A program made the translations under genes and the position numbers. A stretch of 64,000 bases of DNA, taken from positions 62,001 through 126,000 of the forward strand of contig JAFPZF010000007.1 of NCBI GenBank assembly GCA_017417385.1, in the 5' to 3' direction. Positions 29,246-36,471 of the stretch are shown piece after piece. Position 1 is the first letter of the stretch; each line of letters opens with the position of its first letter. The notes beneath the pieces were generated by a model. That model was not told the origin of the DNA and searched no databases. It saw only the letters and a list, made by a program, of their open reading frames with translations. The stretch is from Bacteroidales bacterium (GTDB taxonomy: Bacteria > Bacteroidota > Bacteroidia > Bacteroidales > Marinilabiliaceae).

Positions 29246-30186
29246 ACATTAGAAGAGAGACAATAGGAATCAAGATGATACAGATAGTGGCATTAGTCAT
29301 GTCACTATCTGTATTTTGTCTTATAGAGACGAGGGGAGAGGCAAGCAGCGTCAGTCTCATACAAGAATACACGAGCGATTTAGAGGACGAGAGCAACAAC
29401 AATGAGGTAAGTTCGGGAGATTGGGACGAAAAGACAGACGACATCAGATATGACGGGGACTTCCCGAAAGTCCCATATCCTCCGAGGCTCGTAAATGACT
29501 TTGCGGGGCTGATGGACGTCGAATCTCGACAGAGACTCGAAGCATATCTATTGGCGTTCAACGACACGACATCGACACAAGTATATGTCATCACACTTTC
29601 GACCCTAAAAGGATACGAAATAGCAGATTACGCACAACAACTGTTTGACAGGTGGGGAATCGGAGATGCGAAGAAAGATAACGGCGTACTGATACTAGTG
29701 AAGCCCAAGACAGAGAGCAGCAAGGGGCGCGCCTTCATCTGCACAGGCTACGGAGTAGAAGGTGCGCTGCCGGACATAGCAGCGAGCCATATCGTCAATG
29801 ACGAGATGATACCGTACTTCATGCAAGAAGACTACAACAGAGGTATCATAGCGGGAGCGATGGCCGTCGTCAAAGCAGTCGAAGGAGAGTACACCATAGA
29901 GAACACCGATGACGAGACCGACGGTGAGCTCGTCGTAGAGTTAATCTTGTTTCTGCTGATCATCCCATTGATATTGGGGTATGCAAGCCTGTCAAAAAGA
30001 CAGCGGAGAATGACCTTTGCGGCAGTGCTAGGGCTATCGCTGCTGTATGGATACGGACAGATGATAAAAATCATCCTATCGTCAGGTGGAGGCAGCAGGG
30101 GAAGTCGTGGTGGCGGTTTCAGTGGAGGATTCAGCGGAGGCGGCGGTGGTCACTCTGGTGGCGGTGGCGGAGGAGGCAGCTGGTGA
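29242..30186 (+). CDS. TPM-domain membrane protein with Gly-rich tail
   Basis: A 314-residue protein with a signal or anchor (residues 12-32) and a TPM domain (about 75-220; VNDFAGLMDVESRQRLEAYL, DNGVLILVKPKTE). Membrane segments lie at 232-250 and 260-280, and a 30-residue Gly/Ser-rich tail ending GGGGGGGSW follows. This matches the YgcG-like class (TPM, transmembrane, low-complexity tail). The open frame reaches back to 29161, but the ATG at 29242 overlaps the previous stop and starts the signal. It forms a LemA-TPM-TPM unit with its neighbours. Confidence 0.9.
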   Translation: MNIRRETIGIKMIQIVALVMSLSVFCLIETRGEASSVSLIQEYTSDLEDESNNNEVSSGDWDEKTDDIRYDGDFPKVPYPPRLVNDFAGLMDVESRQRLEAYLLAFNDTTSTQVYVITLSTLKGYEIADYAQQLFDRWGIGDAKKDNGVLILVKPKTESSKGRAFICTGYGVEGALPDIAASHIVNDEMIPYFMQEDYNRGIIAGAMAVVKAVEGEYTIENTDDETDGELVVELILFLLIIPLILGYASLSKRQRRMTFAAVLGLSLLYGYGQMIKIILSSGGGSRGSRGGGFSGGFSGGGGGHSGGGGGGGSW

Positions 30187-30266
30187 TAGCCACATCGAGC
30201 AAGAAAGTTATATGTTGGCACAATAATTGGGAGACAAGACCGTTAGATAAGGAAAAGAATTAGATT

Positions 30267-31160
30267 ATGGGAATGAAGACCGTGATAAGGATAATGATCG
30301 CGATATTCATCGCGATAGGCAGCAACGCATACGCACAGGATTTCTTGGGCGGAATGGCGCCTAAGAGTGCAGATAAGCAAAAGGCAGATAAGCAAAAGAG
30401 CAAGAGAAAGGTAAACCTGCCAGACAAGCCCAACTATAAAGATGCGAAGGGACTGCGACAGGGCGAATGGGGGACCAAATACCCCAACGGGCGGTATAGA
30501 TATGAAGCCACATTCAAGGATGACAAGCCAGTAGGGAAAGTCAAAAGATACGACGAAGACGGGCGACTTGTAGCAGTCCTGACGTATCAGGCAAATGGTA
30601 TAGTCACGTCCATAACGTATCATGAGAACGGGAAGATGGAGAGCAAGGGGAAGTATAAGAACCAGAAAAAGGAGGGAACATGGACGTTCTACGACCACAA
30701 CGAAAGGTTGATAATGGAGGTCCCATATTCGGACGGCAAGGAGCATGGCATAGCGAAACTGCTCTATGAAAACGGCAAGACGCTAGAGATGACTACGTGG
30801 GTCGACGGAATGAAAGAGGGGCCATACACAAAGTACTTCGTATCGGGGCAGAAAGAAGTCGAAGCAACATATAGCAAGAATGAGCTCAACGGACCATATA
30901 GAGTCTGGGGAAGCGACGGCAAAATAGTCAATGATGGACAGTTTGCATACGGTGTCAAGGTAGGCAGATGGAAGGTAAGGTTCCCACAGGAAGGCAACTA
31001 CGAAGTGACCATCCTCTACGACAAGCATGGCCTAGTAATCAACAGGGCAGAAGTTGACTCGGTCGAAAACCTGAGAATCAAATATATAGAGAAGCAGTTG
31101 GGCAAGCACAGAGACCCGGAGGAATATGTTAGCCACCCAGAAGACTACGTACCATTCTGA
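30267..31160 (+). CDS. Exported MORN-repeat protein (YwqK-like)
   Basis: A 297-residue secreted protein with a signal peptide ending NAYAQ, then a Lys-rich linker and tandem MORN-like repeats of about 23 residues, such as GEWGTKYPNGRYRYEATFKD, SKGKYKNQKKEGTWTFYD and DGKEHGIAKLLYENGK. Proteins of this kind in Bacteroidota are often labelled YwqK-family antitoxin-like because of the repeats; a real antitoxin role is not implied. A nearby alternative start is Met3 (30273). It lies in the same direction as the next exported repeat protein. Confidence 0.82.
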   Translation: MGMKTVIRIMIAIFIAIGSNAYAQDFLGGMAPKSADKQKADKQKSKRKVNLPDKPNYKDAKGLRQGEWGTKYPNGRYRYEATFKDDKPVGKVKRYDEDGRLVAVLTYQANGIVTSITYHENGKMESKGKYKNQKKEGTWTFYDHNERLIMEVPYSDGKEHGIAKLLYENGKTLEMTTWVDGMKEGPYTKYFVSGQKEVEATYSKNELNGPYRVWGSDGKIVNDGQFAYGVKVGRWKVRFPQEGNYEVTILYDKHGLVINRAEVDSVENLRIKYIEKQLGKHRDPEEYVSHPEDYVPF

Positions 31161-31201
31161 AAGGCCAAACTAACAATAGACACAACAAACAATCAGAAAT
31201 T

Positions 31202-31963
31202 ATGAGCAGGTTGACGAATATACTGACAATGGTGATAATAGTCGCGACGTGCACATTAGCGAAAGCACAGACACTGGGAGCGTATCCCGACGGACTGAGC
31301 GACGCCATTGCAGAGCAGTTGACCAATGACGTGAATACAGCAGAGACGACAACGTGGAAAGTGAACTATGAACGGAGGACTATAGAGAAAGGGGAAGTCG
31401 TATACAGAACTATCTCGAAGTTCGACAACAAAGGGAATATCCTAAGTATCGAGAAGAAAGACAAGGACGGGCAAACGAAGAGCCTGACCACATACTACTA
31501 TGAGGACGGGAAGAAGATCAGCAGCACAGAATCATCGCAGGGTGGTGACAAGGTGACACAGACATCTTATACCTACGACGACAAAGGGAGGATGACAGAG
31601 ATGCTGCTAAAGGACTACGAGGGGACAGAAATAAGCCGTACGACAATAGAGACAGGAAGCGACTATACGACAACCAGGGAACAGTTTCGAGACGGAGAGA
31701 CACTCGAGACAACAATGAAGTACGACAAGAACTTGAGACTCAATAGAGTATCGATAAACGACGGGACCTCGAATAGAGAAATGAGGTTCAAAATAGGCCC
31801 TGACGGCCTGCCAACAAAAGGGCTAGTCAAGGATTCAAACGGAGAGAAGAAGCAGCTCAGATTTACCTACGAGAAAGATACAAAGGGAAATTGGACAAAG
31901 AAGACAGTATACCTCGACGACAAGGTCATAGAAACATCCGAGAGAGTGATAAACTATCGGTAG
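31202..31963 (+). CDS. Exported hypothetical protein with YD/RHS-like repeats
   Basis: A 253-residue secreted protein, signal peptide ending about AKAQ (residue 24). The rest is beta-strand-rich with repeated units such as SKFDNKGNILSIEKKD, YTYDDKGRMTEMLLKD, and MKYDKNLRLNRV, which resemble YD repeats of RHS-type surface proteins. It ends a few bases before the convergent Fur gene, and the two stop regions flank the G-rich motif at 31966. Function is unknown. Confidence 0.75.
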   Translation: MSRLTNILTMVIIVATCTLAKAQTLGAYPDGLSDAIAEQLTNDVNTAETTTWKVNYERRTIEKGEVVYRTISKFDNKGNILSIEKKDKDGQTKSLTTYYYEDGKKISSTESSQGGDKVTQTSYTYDDKGRMTEMLLKDYEGTEISRTTIETGSDYTTTREQFRDGETLETTMKYDKNLRLNRVSINDGTSNREMRFKIGPDGLPTKGLVKDSNGEKKQLRFTYEKDTKGNWTKKTVYLDDKVIETSERVINYR

Positions 31964-31965
31964 GA

Positions 31966-31978
31966 CTCCCCTACCCTA
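31966..31978 (-). repeat. G-rich motif TAGGGTAGGGGAG at the fur stop codon
   Basis: On the minus strand the TAG stop of the Fur-family gene is the first triplet of this exact copy. It is three bases from the convergent + strand stop. Confidence 0.65.
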
Positions 31979-32413
31979 CAAGTCCCTATCACGTCTCCTT
32001 TTGCAGTCTGGGCAGACACCTTTGACGACATATTCAGTCTCCTCGACGACGAAGTCTACAGGCAAGACAACGGCAGGAATCTCCACGTCTCTCAGACAAT
32101 AAGTCTTATGGCACACTCGGCATGTCACGTGCACGTGCCCCACGTGATGAGCCCCATCGTGGCAGTGACAGACACAGTATTTCTGCTTACCGCTCCCGTC
32201 GTCAGTCTCGTGGAGCAGACCAGCCTCTTGGAAAGTCACTATAGTCCGGAAGATCGTACTCTTGTCGACAGTCGACAGACGATCCTCAATGTCTTGGAGA
32301 CAGAAAGTACTACCCTCCTCCTCGGTCAGCGTTCGCCAAATCAGCAGCCTGACAGCCGTGACTCTCACACCCGCCTTAGTAAGCCGAGCCTCGGCCTCGC
32401 TATAATCACTCAT
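31976..32413 (-). CDS. Fur-family metal-responsive regulator
   Basis: A 145-residue Fur/Zur-type repressor. The N-terminal winged helix (residues 8-85) includes VTAVRLLIWRTLTE and TVDKSTIFRTIVTFQEAGL. The metal-binding C-terminal part has HHVGHVHVTC, CRVCH and CPDC, that is, two CxxC structural zinc pairs and several His ligands. It overlaps the permease gene by eight bases, downstream in the same operon. The metal is not assignable from sequence alone; Zn (Zur) is likeliest because of the linked permease. It probably binds the inverted repeat at 33588-33617. Confidence 0.87.
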   Translation of the reverse strand: MSDYSEAEARLTKAGVRVTAVRLLIWRTLTEEEGSTFCLQDIEDRLSTVDKSTIFRTIVTFQEAGLLHETDDGSGKQKYCVCHCHDGAHHVGHVHVTCRVCHKTYCLRDVEIPAVVLPVDFVVEETEYVVKGVCPDCKRRRDRDL

Positions 32414-33566
32414 GACAATGCCCTCCTTTCTTCATAAAGCGTCTGACGACGAAAACGTAGAACATCAGACCGAAAAACACTATTGTGCTTAGCCACTCCC
32501 ACCATGATGGTTCACAACACTCGACAAGTCCACCCTTCAAACCCATCTGAAACCATTCGCGTGGCAACATCCAGTCCATCAGTAGACCGCACAATACAGA
32601 ACCTACAACAATACTCAATATATACGTCACAAGACTTCTACGTCCCATCTTACGGCCGAGAACAATGATAGACGCCATATTGCATGCGGGACCAGCCATT
32701 AGCATCACAAGAGCGCTACCGGGTGTCAAGCCCTTCATCAACAATGCGGCAGCAATCGGTATAGAGCCCGTCGCGCAAACATACATCGGGACGCTGACAG
32801 CGAGCACCAGCAGCATCGACAGCAGACTGTTGTCTACAAACATATCGAAGAAACTGTCGGGGATGAAAACCGTTATAACACCGGCGATAAGCAGACCGAT
32901 GAAGAGCCACTTACCGATGTCCTCCATCATGTCGATAAAAGCATAATGGATAGCCGCCTTCATCTTCTCTCCGAACGTCGCATCAGCCTTGACCTCCTCA
33001 TGATGACAGTGGCAGCCCTCCTCATGCTCGTCTTGATGCTCGTGGCAGCAACAGTGGTCATGCTCTTCATGCTCCTCATGATGCTTGTGGCAACAGCAGT
33101 GGTCATCCTCTTCGTGCTCGTCATGATGCTCATGGCAACAACAGTGGTCATCAGACTCACATTCGTCTGAGGTGTCGTTAGTCATCAGGTCTGTCACTAT
33201 TCCGCCAAACAAAGCCGTTATCATGGCAGCGATCGGTCTAATTATGGCAAAAGGCAGACCCATCAAGGAATATGTCGCAGCTATCGAGTCGACGCCAGTC
33301 TGAGGGGTTGCAATGAGGAAAGAGACCGTCGCCCCCTTGGAGGCGCCCTCACGATGAAGGGACATAGCTGTCGGGATCACGCCGCACGAGCACAGTGGCA
33401 GCGGAATACCGAGCAGAGCCGCATTCAAGACTGAACGCAGACCTTTCTTTGACAAATACTTTTTGAAGAAATCTTTCGGCATGAACGCATGAAGGATGCC
33501 AGCTATAAGGAAGCCGAGCAGGAGAAATGGTGTCATCTCAGTCACCAGATGAATTATCTCGTTCAT
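32406..33566 (-). CDS. SO_0444-like Cu/Zn permease with Cys/His repeat loop
   Basis: A 386-residue membrane permease of the ArsP/DUF318 class. It has about eight hydrophobic helices, with the conserved CSCGVIP motif at residues 59-65 and KGATVSFLIATPQTGVD at 77-93. Between two helix sets lies a cytoplasmic or periplasmic loop (residues about 135-191) made of three 15-residue tandem repeats with core DHCCCHxHxxEHEE, plus GCHCHHEE. Such metal-ligand loops suit heavy-metal binding, and the family exports Cu, Zn or arsenical compounds. It is the first gene of a two-gene operon with the Fur regulator, so metal-dependent expression is likely. Confidence 0.87.
   Translation of the reverse strand: MNEIIHLVTEMTPFLLLGFLIAGILHAFMPKDFFKKYLSKKGLRSVLNAALLGIPLPLCSCGVIPTAMSLHREGASKGATVSFLIATPQTGVDSIAATYSLMGLPFAIIRPIAAMITALFGGIVTDLMTNDTSDECESDDHCCCHEHHDEHEEDDHCCCHKHHEEHEEHDHCCCHEHQDEHEEGCHCHHEEVKADATFGEKMKAAIHYAFIDMMEDIGKWLFIGLLIAGVITVFIPDSFFDMFVDNSLLSMLLVLAVSVPMYVCATGSIPIAAALLMKGLTPGSALVMLMAGPACNMASIIVLGRKMGRRSLVTYILSIVVGSVLCGLLMDWMLPREWFQMGLKGGLVECCEPSWWEWLSTIVFFGLMFYVFVVRRFMKKGGHCHE
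32994..33152 (-). repeat. Tandem 45-base repeat encoding the Cys/His loop
   Basis: Three imperfect 45-base units inside the permease gene encode DHCCCHxH repeats. The units differ by scattered substitutions and keep frame, so copy-number changes would only shorten or lengthen the metal-binding loop. Confidence 0.8.
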
Positions 33567-33587
33567 AATAATGCTTCTTTTGTTTCT

Positions 33588-33617
33588 GCAATATTACGCC
33601 CTTTCGTAATATCTTGC
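33588..33617 (-). promoter_or_regulatory. Inverted repeat overlapping the permease-fur promoter
   Basis: ATATTACG and CGTAATAT (33591-33598 and 33605-33612) form an 8-base perfect palindrome with a six-base spacer, extended imperfectly by GC and GC. On the minus strand it spans the gap and the -7-like TAATATTG of a candidate promoter whose -33 TTGC lies 20 bases upstream. This is the expected place for a Fur-family operator. Confidence 0.6.
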
Positions 33618-33634
33618 AATACATCTGGCGACTC

Positions 33635-33649
33635 TGCAACTCGGTTGCA
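33635..33649. repeat. Short inverted repeat TGCAAC-TCG-GTTGCA
   Basis: A 6-base perfect stem with a 3-base spacer between dinB and the permease gene. A CCCCTACCCTT copy lies four bases away, at 33653. It could be a second operator half or part of the dinB transcript end. Confidence 0.5.
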
Positions 33650-33700
33650 AAACCCCTACCCTTCCTTAGAATCTGGGGACTCAGCTAGAGACCAGCACAT

Positions 33701-35005
33701 CTATTTGGCGACCACCTTTAGGATCTCGTTCCAGTCCGTCGTATAAGCAGGGCTCTTATACTCCCTCCTTAGGTTCGCCAGAGTCACTCCATCGACATCA
33801 GCCTGCGACATCTTGCCGACCCTCTGAATGCCCAAGTGAACCTTGTCACGACCTTTATTCTTGTTGATATCGTCTATGACGACAGAGAGCTTCTCCATTC
33901 TACTTCGCCTCTCAGGGTCGTTACCGAACAGAGGTTGCTGAATAGCATTGTCAGATACAATACCACTGACAATTACAGCGGCTTTCTTGTAGGCGACCTG
34001 AGGATTAAAAATCCTCTTGAGGGCGAACAGGGCTGTGTTAACTATCTCCATCTGACTCGAAGCCGCCATAGGCAATACGACAGACTCCGTGTTGCAATAC
34101 GTCCCGAGGTCGGACCGAAACACATTTGTCCCGATATACACACTGACAATATTAGCGGCAGAATGCTGTTGACGCAGTTTGACCGAGGACATTGAGGCAA
34201 AGTCAGCCACGTGGGCACTCAGTTGTTCATAGCTCGTAACCATGTCGGCGAAGGAGCGGGAAGTGCATATACTCTTCTTCGACTCGCTGTTGTCTACAGA
34301 TATCGAATCCACTCCATGAAGTTCTCTCCAAGTCCTCAGGCCCGTGATGCCCATCACGTGACGCACCTGTTGCTCGCTCATCATCGTAAAGTCCCTCGCA
34401 GTCTTAATGCCAGCCTTCCGCAGCCCCTCGACCCTCCGACGGCCGATACCCCACACGTCTCCTATCTCAATCAGAGACAAAGCCTTCAGGCGCGCGGCCT
34501 CACTACTTATCTCGCAAAAGCCATTGTAACCCTTGTATTTCTTAGCAAACCTGCAGGCAAGTTTCGCAAGCGTCTTAGAGCTCGCCAGGCCTACGCTCAC
34601 AGGTATTCCCGTGCACTTCATCACCAACTCGGGCAGAGACTTGACAATCTCGCGAAAACTGTCATCCTCGCCACCGAAAGACACGAAACTCTCGTCAATC
34701 GAATAAGGTGTAAGGTCGAGGCCAGCCTCAGTGATGACCAGCATGACCCTCCTCGACAAGTCAGCATACAGGGCGTAGTTGGACGAGAACGCCGTAACCC
34801 TCCTCAACGGGTCGTAATCACCAATCTTGAAGAAAGGCAGCCCCATAGGAATCCCCATCTCCTTTGCCTCGTTACTCCGGGAGACAATACATCCGTCGTT
34901 GTTAGACAGGACGACGACAGGTTTCCTCTCGAGGTCGGGACGGAACACCCTCTCGCACGAGACAAAGAAATTATTGCAGTCTACTAAACCATAAAGTTTC
35001 GACAT
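33701..35005 (-). CDS. Y-family DNA polymerase, UmuC type
   Basis: A 434-residue translesion polymerase closer to UmuC than to DinB. The palm has VDCNNFFVSCERVF (metal Asp9) and YSIDESFV (second Asp/Glu pair). The little-finger and C-terminal part, with VYIGTNVF and a zinc-independent tail, is UmuC-like. It is a full-length gene. No umuD gene is in view, so UmuD must be elsewhere or the polymerase acts alone. An upstream G-rich motif (35007) lies between it and the preceding gene. Confidence 0.9.
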   Translation of the reverse strand: MSKLYGLVDCNNFFVSCERVFRPDLERKPVVVLSNNDGCIVSRSNEAKEMGIPMGLPFFKIGDYDPLRRVTAFSSNYALYADLSRRVMLVITEAGLDLTPYSIDESFVSFGGEDDSFREIVKSLPELVMKCTGIPVSVGLASSKTLAKLACRFAKKYKGYNGFCEISSEAARLKALSLIEIGDVWGIGRRRVEGLRKAGIKTARDFTMMSEQQVRHVMGITGLRTWRELHGVDSISVDNSESKKSICTSRSFADMVTSYEQLSAHVADFASMSSVKLRQQHSAANIVSVYIGTNVFRSDLGTYCNTESVVLPMAASSQMEIVNTALFALKRIFNPQVAYKKAAVIVSGIVSDNAIQQPLFGNDPERRSRMEKLSVVIDDINKNKGRDKVHLGIQRVGKMSQADVDGVTLANLRREYKSPAYTTDWNEILKVVAK

Positions 35006-35030
35006 TCCCCACCCTAACTTCGTCGGTCAG

Positions 35031-36428
35031 CTATCGTTTTCTAATGTTCGGGGCGCTGTTGCCCTTACCCTTGTCAAACCATGATGACGAACGCGACTGC
35101 CCTTCGGCGCCTCTCGAGTTGAACCCCTTGCCAGTTGCACCACCCTTATAGCCATTCGTCCGTTTCTGACCGTTACTCGTAATCATGTCGCTCTGAGTCC
35201 GCCCGACCTCTTTGTTAGGCTCCGCACCTTTCTCACGAGTGATCTGAATGTCAGTCTGAAACTTCCAAACGCCGTCGTCATACAAATAGGCATCGTAGCT
35301 TAGGTCGGGTCCGTAATAAGAATACTGGCCAGTCAGAAGCGGATCAGACGGCTCAAGGTGGTCGAAGACAATCATGCCGCTCTGCTCGTCAACAAACACG
35401 TTCATGCTTGCTCTTGCAGAATACTTGAAGACCCTGCGCTTGTAGGTAGACTTAGGATGCTTGAAGACAGCATAGCCGAAGGTCACATTGCTGCCGTTCA
35501 CCTGCATGACATCCAGGACCCTCGTCTTCACCTGCGGGTCTACACTCTTGAATCCGCTCAAGAGGTAGTATTGCTTTCTACCCTTCTTGAAGGGCACAAT
35601 CTTCGTGTATAGCGCCCCATACCAAGCCTTATTCGAGAGCGTCGACTGCTCGGGCTTACCAATCCTCTCTGTGCAGTCCTGTAGCCTTGCGATCGCGAGC
35701 CTATTCTTCTTCGGCCTGCTGACGATCCAACCACCGCAATGAGAAGTGAAATCCTTGTGCGAGTCCATATACGTTATGACAGTCACATCAGTCTCCTCGT
35801 CCCTGCAGACAGAGAATCCTTGCATCCCACTCAGGTCTCCCGAAAGAACATTGGGAGCCTTTCCCATCCTGTCGTTCATAACCCTCTCGGCCTCCATCTT
35901 GACGCTGTCGGGATACTCAATACTGCCTAGCACATTCAGACTAATCCTGCACTCGACATCAGGGACGTAGAGCATCACATTTCCAGACACAGAATCAGCC
36001 ACTTCAAAGCCGCACAAACCATCATTGTAAGACGGTCTTACTATCACCTTTTGTGCGCCACGGCTCTTCATCATCGCGAGGTTGTCTGAGAATGCCAGAC
36101 TCGTCGGCATCAACCCATTCTCGCCCGTCTTGGCGCTGACAGCCCATAGCAGCATCCGCCTGTTCTTTGACTCCCAGACATGATAATACAGCTTGTAGTC
36201 AGAGAGTTCCAAAGACTGGAAATACGGAAGAGTGTCACGGGCGGTCAACAGCTTTTCAACAACATTCTGCCACGCAGGAATCCTGAAAGACAATTCGTTA
36301 TAGTCACCTGCCATCATGACGCTACTTGTCGTCTCCACTATAGGATTCTGTCCCTTGATTTCCACTATTGCAGCACTCCAAATACCGATAATGCTCACTA
36401 TGAGTGCCTTTATATGATGTCCGTTCAT
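35031..36428 (-). CDS. Exported hypothetical Bacteroidales protein
   Basis: A 465-residue protein with an N-terminal signal (residues 7-25) that I do not recognise. The central region is beta-rich, and the last 70 residues are low complexity, Gly/Ser/Arg/Lys-rich and basic. It contains several Cys (CGFEVAD, CRISL, CRDEE, HCGGW) that could form disulfides. A -7-like TATATTTG reads on the minus strand at 36453-36460, so it likely starts its own transcript. It is divergent from recG. It may be a surface or periplasmic structural protein, but function cannot be inferred. Confidence 0.72.
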   Translation of the reverse strand: MNGHHIKALIVSIIGIWSAAIVEIKGQNPIVETTSSVMMAGDYNELSFRIPAWQNVVEKLLTARDTLPYFQSLELSDYKLYYHVWESKNRRMLLWAVSAKTGENGLMPTSLAFSDNLAMMKSRGAQKVIVRPSYNDGLCGFEVADSVSGNVMLYVPDVECRISLNVLGSIEYPDSVKMEAERVMNDRMGKAPNVLSGDLSGMQGFSVCRDEETDVTVITYMDSHKDFTSHCGGWIVSRPKKNRLAIARLQDCTERIGKPEQSTLSNKAWYGALYTKIVPFKKGRKQYYLLSGFKSVDPQVKTRVLDVMQVNGSNVTFGYAVFKHPKSTYKRRVFKYSARASMNVFVDEQSGMIVFDHLEPSDPLLTGQYSYYGPDLSYDAYLYDDGVWKFQTDIQITREKGAEPNKEVGRTQSDMITSNGQKRTNGYKGGATGKGFNSRGAEGQSRSSSWFDKGKGNSAPNIRKR

Positions 36429-36471
36429 TATTTTTGTTTATTTTTACGACTGCAAATATAAGACCAAATCA

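Noticed and set aside
32994-33152. Regular repeat that might suggest a CRISPR array
   Set aside because: The 45-base units are in frame, adjacent without spacers, and encode the Cys/His loop of the permease.
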